From positions 558,001 to 622,000 of the forward strand of contig NC_009012.1 of the NCBI RefSeq assembly GCF_000015865.1: a stretch of 64,000 nucleotides of DNA, given 5' to 3'. Origin of the DNA: Acetivibrio thermocellus ATCC 27405 (lineage in GTDB: Bacteria > Bacillota > Clostridia > Acetivibrionales > Acetivibrionaceae). Under the pieces are notes generated by a model, which was not told the DNA's origin, did not search any database, and saw nothing but the letters and a program-made list of their open reading frames with translations. The position numbers were made by a program, and so were the translations under genes. Position 1 is the first letter of the stretch. Every line of letters starts with the position of its first letter. Below are positions 62,839-64,000 of the stretch, piece after piece.

Positions 62839-63948
62839 TTACATAAATAGTGGAACCAGTGCAAGGATCATACCACCGGCAACTATTGAACCTAATTGTC
62901 CGGAAACATTTGCACTAATGGATTGTGCTATTATGAAGTTTGTAGGATCCTCCTTGGTAGCCAACTGCTGAACAACCCTAGCAGACATTGGAAATGCGGA
63001 AATTCCTGCAGCACCGATCATTGGGTTTATTTTTTTCTTTAAGAACAAATTCAATATTTTTGCAAAAATTACTCCGCCGGCAGTGTCAAATATGAAAGCA
63101 ACCAGTCCCAAACCGATAATTAACAATGTACGCTTATTAAGGAATTGCTCTCCTACCATTGTTGAACCTATTGTAATACCCAAAAGTATGGTTACAATAT
63201 TGGCAAGTTCGTTTTGAGCGGATTTGGATAGTCTCTCCAGCACACCACATTCCCTGATAAGGTTTCCAAACATTAAGAATCCTACAAGGGCGACACTGGA
63301 TGGTGCAATAAGTCCGGCCAGCAATGTAACTATTATGGGAAACAAAATTTTGACTGACTTTGGTACTTTTTCCTCGGTGTATTCCATCCTTATAAGTCTT
63401 TCTTTTTTAGTGGTGAGGAGTTTGATAACCGGAGGTTGAATTATCGGAACCAGAGACATGTAAGAATATGCGGCTACGGTAATGGGACCGATAAGACCCG
63501 GAGCAAGTTTTTGGGCAACGACTATGGAAGTAGGACCGTCAGCAGCACCAATGATACCGATTGTAGCAGCTTCAGCTAAATCAAAACCGAGTAAAGTTGC
63601 AACCAGCATTGTAGCAAAAATACCGAACTGGGCGGCTGCACCGAAGAACAACATAAACGGATTTTTGAGTAATGGACCGAAATCAATCATCGCACCTACG
63701 GCGATAAAAATTAATACCGGAAAAAGTTCAGTCTTTATTCCTGCGTTGTATAAGATGCTTAATACACCCTCTTCACCTAAAGCATTTGAAAAAGGTATGT
63801 TTGCCAGAATTGTGCCGAATCCGATAGGAAGTAAAAGAGTTGGTTCATATTCTTTCGCTATTGCAAGGTAAATAAGTATACCTGCAATAATAAACATGGC
63901 AATGTTTTGCCAACTCATACAAAGTATACCTTTAAGAAGCTCTTGCAC
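62839..63948 (-). CDS. Sodium-ion-translocating decarboxylase beta subunit (OadB family)
   Basis: A 369-residue polytopic membrane protein of the OadB/GcdB/MmdB family, which couples decarboxylation of a carboxybiotin carrier to sodium export. Conserved blocks include GAMIDFGPLLKNP, IIGAADGPTSIVV with the essential Asp, and GIIGAADGPT-type repeats toward FPMSARVVQ. The start is GTG 63948, about 7 nt after GGGGG. The substrate (oxaloacetate or methylmalonyl-CoA) cannot be decided without the alpha subunit, which is not in the window. Confidence 0.9.
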   Translation of the reverse strand: MQELLKGILCMSWQNIAMFIIAGILIYLAIAKEYEPTLLLPIGFGTILANIPFSNALGEEGVLSILYNAGIKTELFPVLIFIAVGAMIDFGPLLKNPFMLFFGAAAQFGIFATMLVATLLGFDLAEAATIGIIGAADGPTSIVVAQKLAPGLIGPITVAAYSYMSLVPIIQPPVIKLLTTKKERLIRMEYTEEKVPKSVKILFPIIVTLLAGLIAPSSVALVGFLMFGNLIRECGVLERLSKSAQNELANIVTILLGITIGSTMVGEQFLNKRTLLIIGLGLVAFIFDTAGGVIFAKILNLFLKKKINPMIGAAGISAFPMSARVVQQLATKEDPTNFIIAQSISANVSGQLGSIVAGGMILALVPLFM

Positions 63949-64000
63949 AATGAGTCCCCCTTATTATAATTTTTATTCCCATTAAAGTATATTTGTTTTA

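Noticed and set aside
1-64000. CRISPR arrays, rRNA and tRNA genes
   Set aside because: No regularly spaced repeats and no cloverleaf or rRNA signatures were seen while reading the intergenic regions; most gaps are too short.

Overview
The window is AT-rich chromosomal DNA from an endospore-forming, flagellated, anaerobic Firmicute of the Clostridia. A secreted protein with a type I cohesin (9261-10037) points to a cellulosome producer. Together with the pyruvate formate-lyase pair and the gene order, this makes Acetivibrio (Clostridium) thermocellus or a very close relative the best guess. That is recognition from memory, not a database match. Almost all genes lie on the + strand. No rRNA, tRNA or CRISPR array was seen.

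Layout. (1) 1-6.7 kb, division and sporulation: the tail of an upstream gene, sbp, ftsA, ftsZ and a strong terminator, then spoIIGA-sigE-sigG and a ylmC/ymxH-type PRC-barrel gene. (2) 6.8-19.6 kb, mixed housekeeping: nrdR, a DUF115/Maf-like gene, an olpC-like cohesin gene, two convergent paralogues of unknown function, comM, yjbQ, yccF, exoA, dprA, topA and trmFO. (3) 20.0-54.9 kb, one giant fla/che operon. It holds flgB-flgC-fliEFGHIJ-ylxF-fliK-flgD-flgE-flbD-fliL-fliM-fliY-cheY-fliOPQR-flhBAFG-pilZ-cheB-cheA-cheW-cheC-cheD, the motility sigma factor gene sigD, then fapA, a swrB-like gene and small genes, ending at a 12-bp hairpin terminator. (4) 55-64 kb: lipoprotein genes, thpR, capA, pflB-pflA, a convergent DEDDh exonuclease, and on the minus strand oadB with a 53-residue oadG-like gene.

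Main discovery. The motility sigma factor gene sigD is split by a complete 1.22-kb IS30-family insertion sequence flanked by a perfect 17-bp direct repeat. The break falls between regions 4.1 and 4.2, so the encoded protein loses its -35-recognition helix-turn-helix. Removing the element plus one repeat copy restores a 256-codon frame exactly, so this is a recent and potentially reversible lesion. Structural and chemotaxis genes upstream look intact, but sigma-D-dependent late genes should be silent.

Regulatory structure. An inverted repeat buries the sigG ribosome-binding site. A spoIIG promoter candidate has an unusually long spacer. A palindrome sits inside the fla/che promoter candidate, and a tandem TTGTACAA repeat lies upstream of pflB. 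Start codons were moved from the longest frame wherever a ribosome-binding site and family alignment favoured a later one; these changes are stated per gene.
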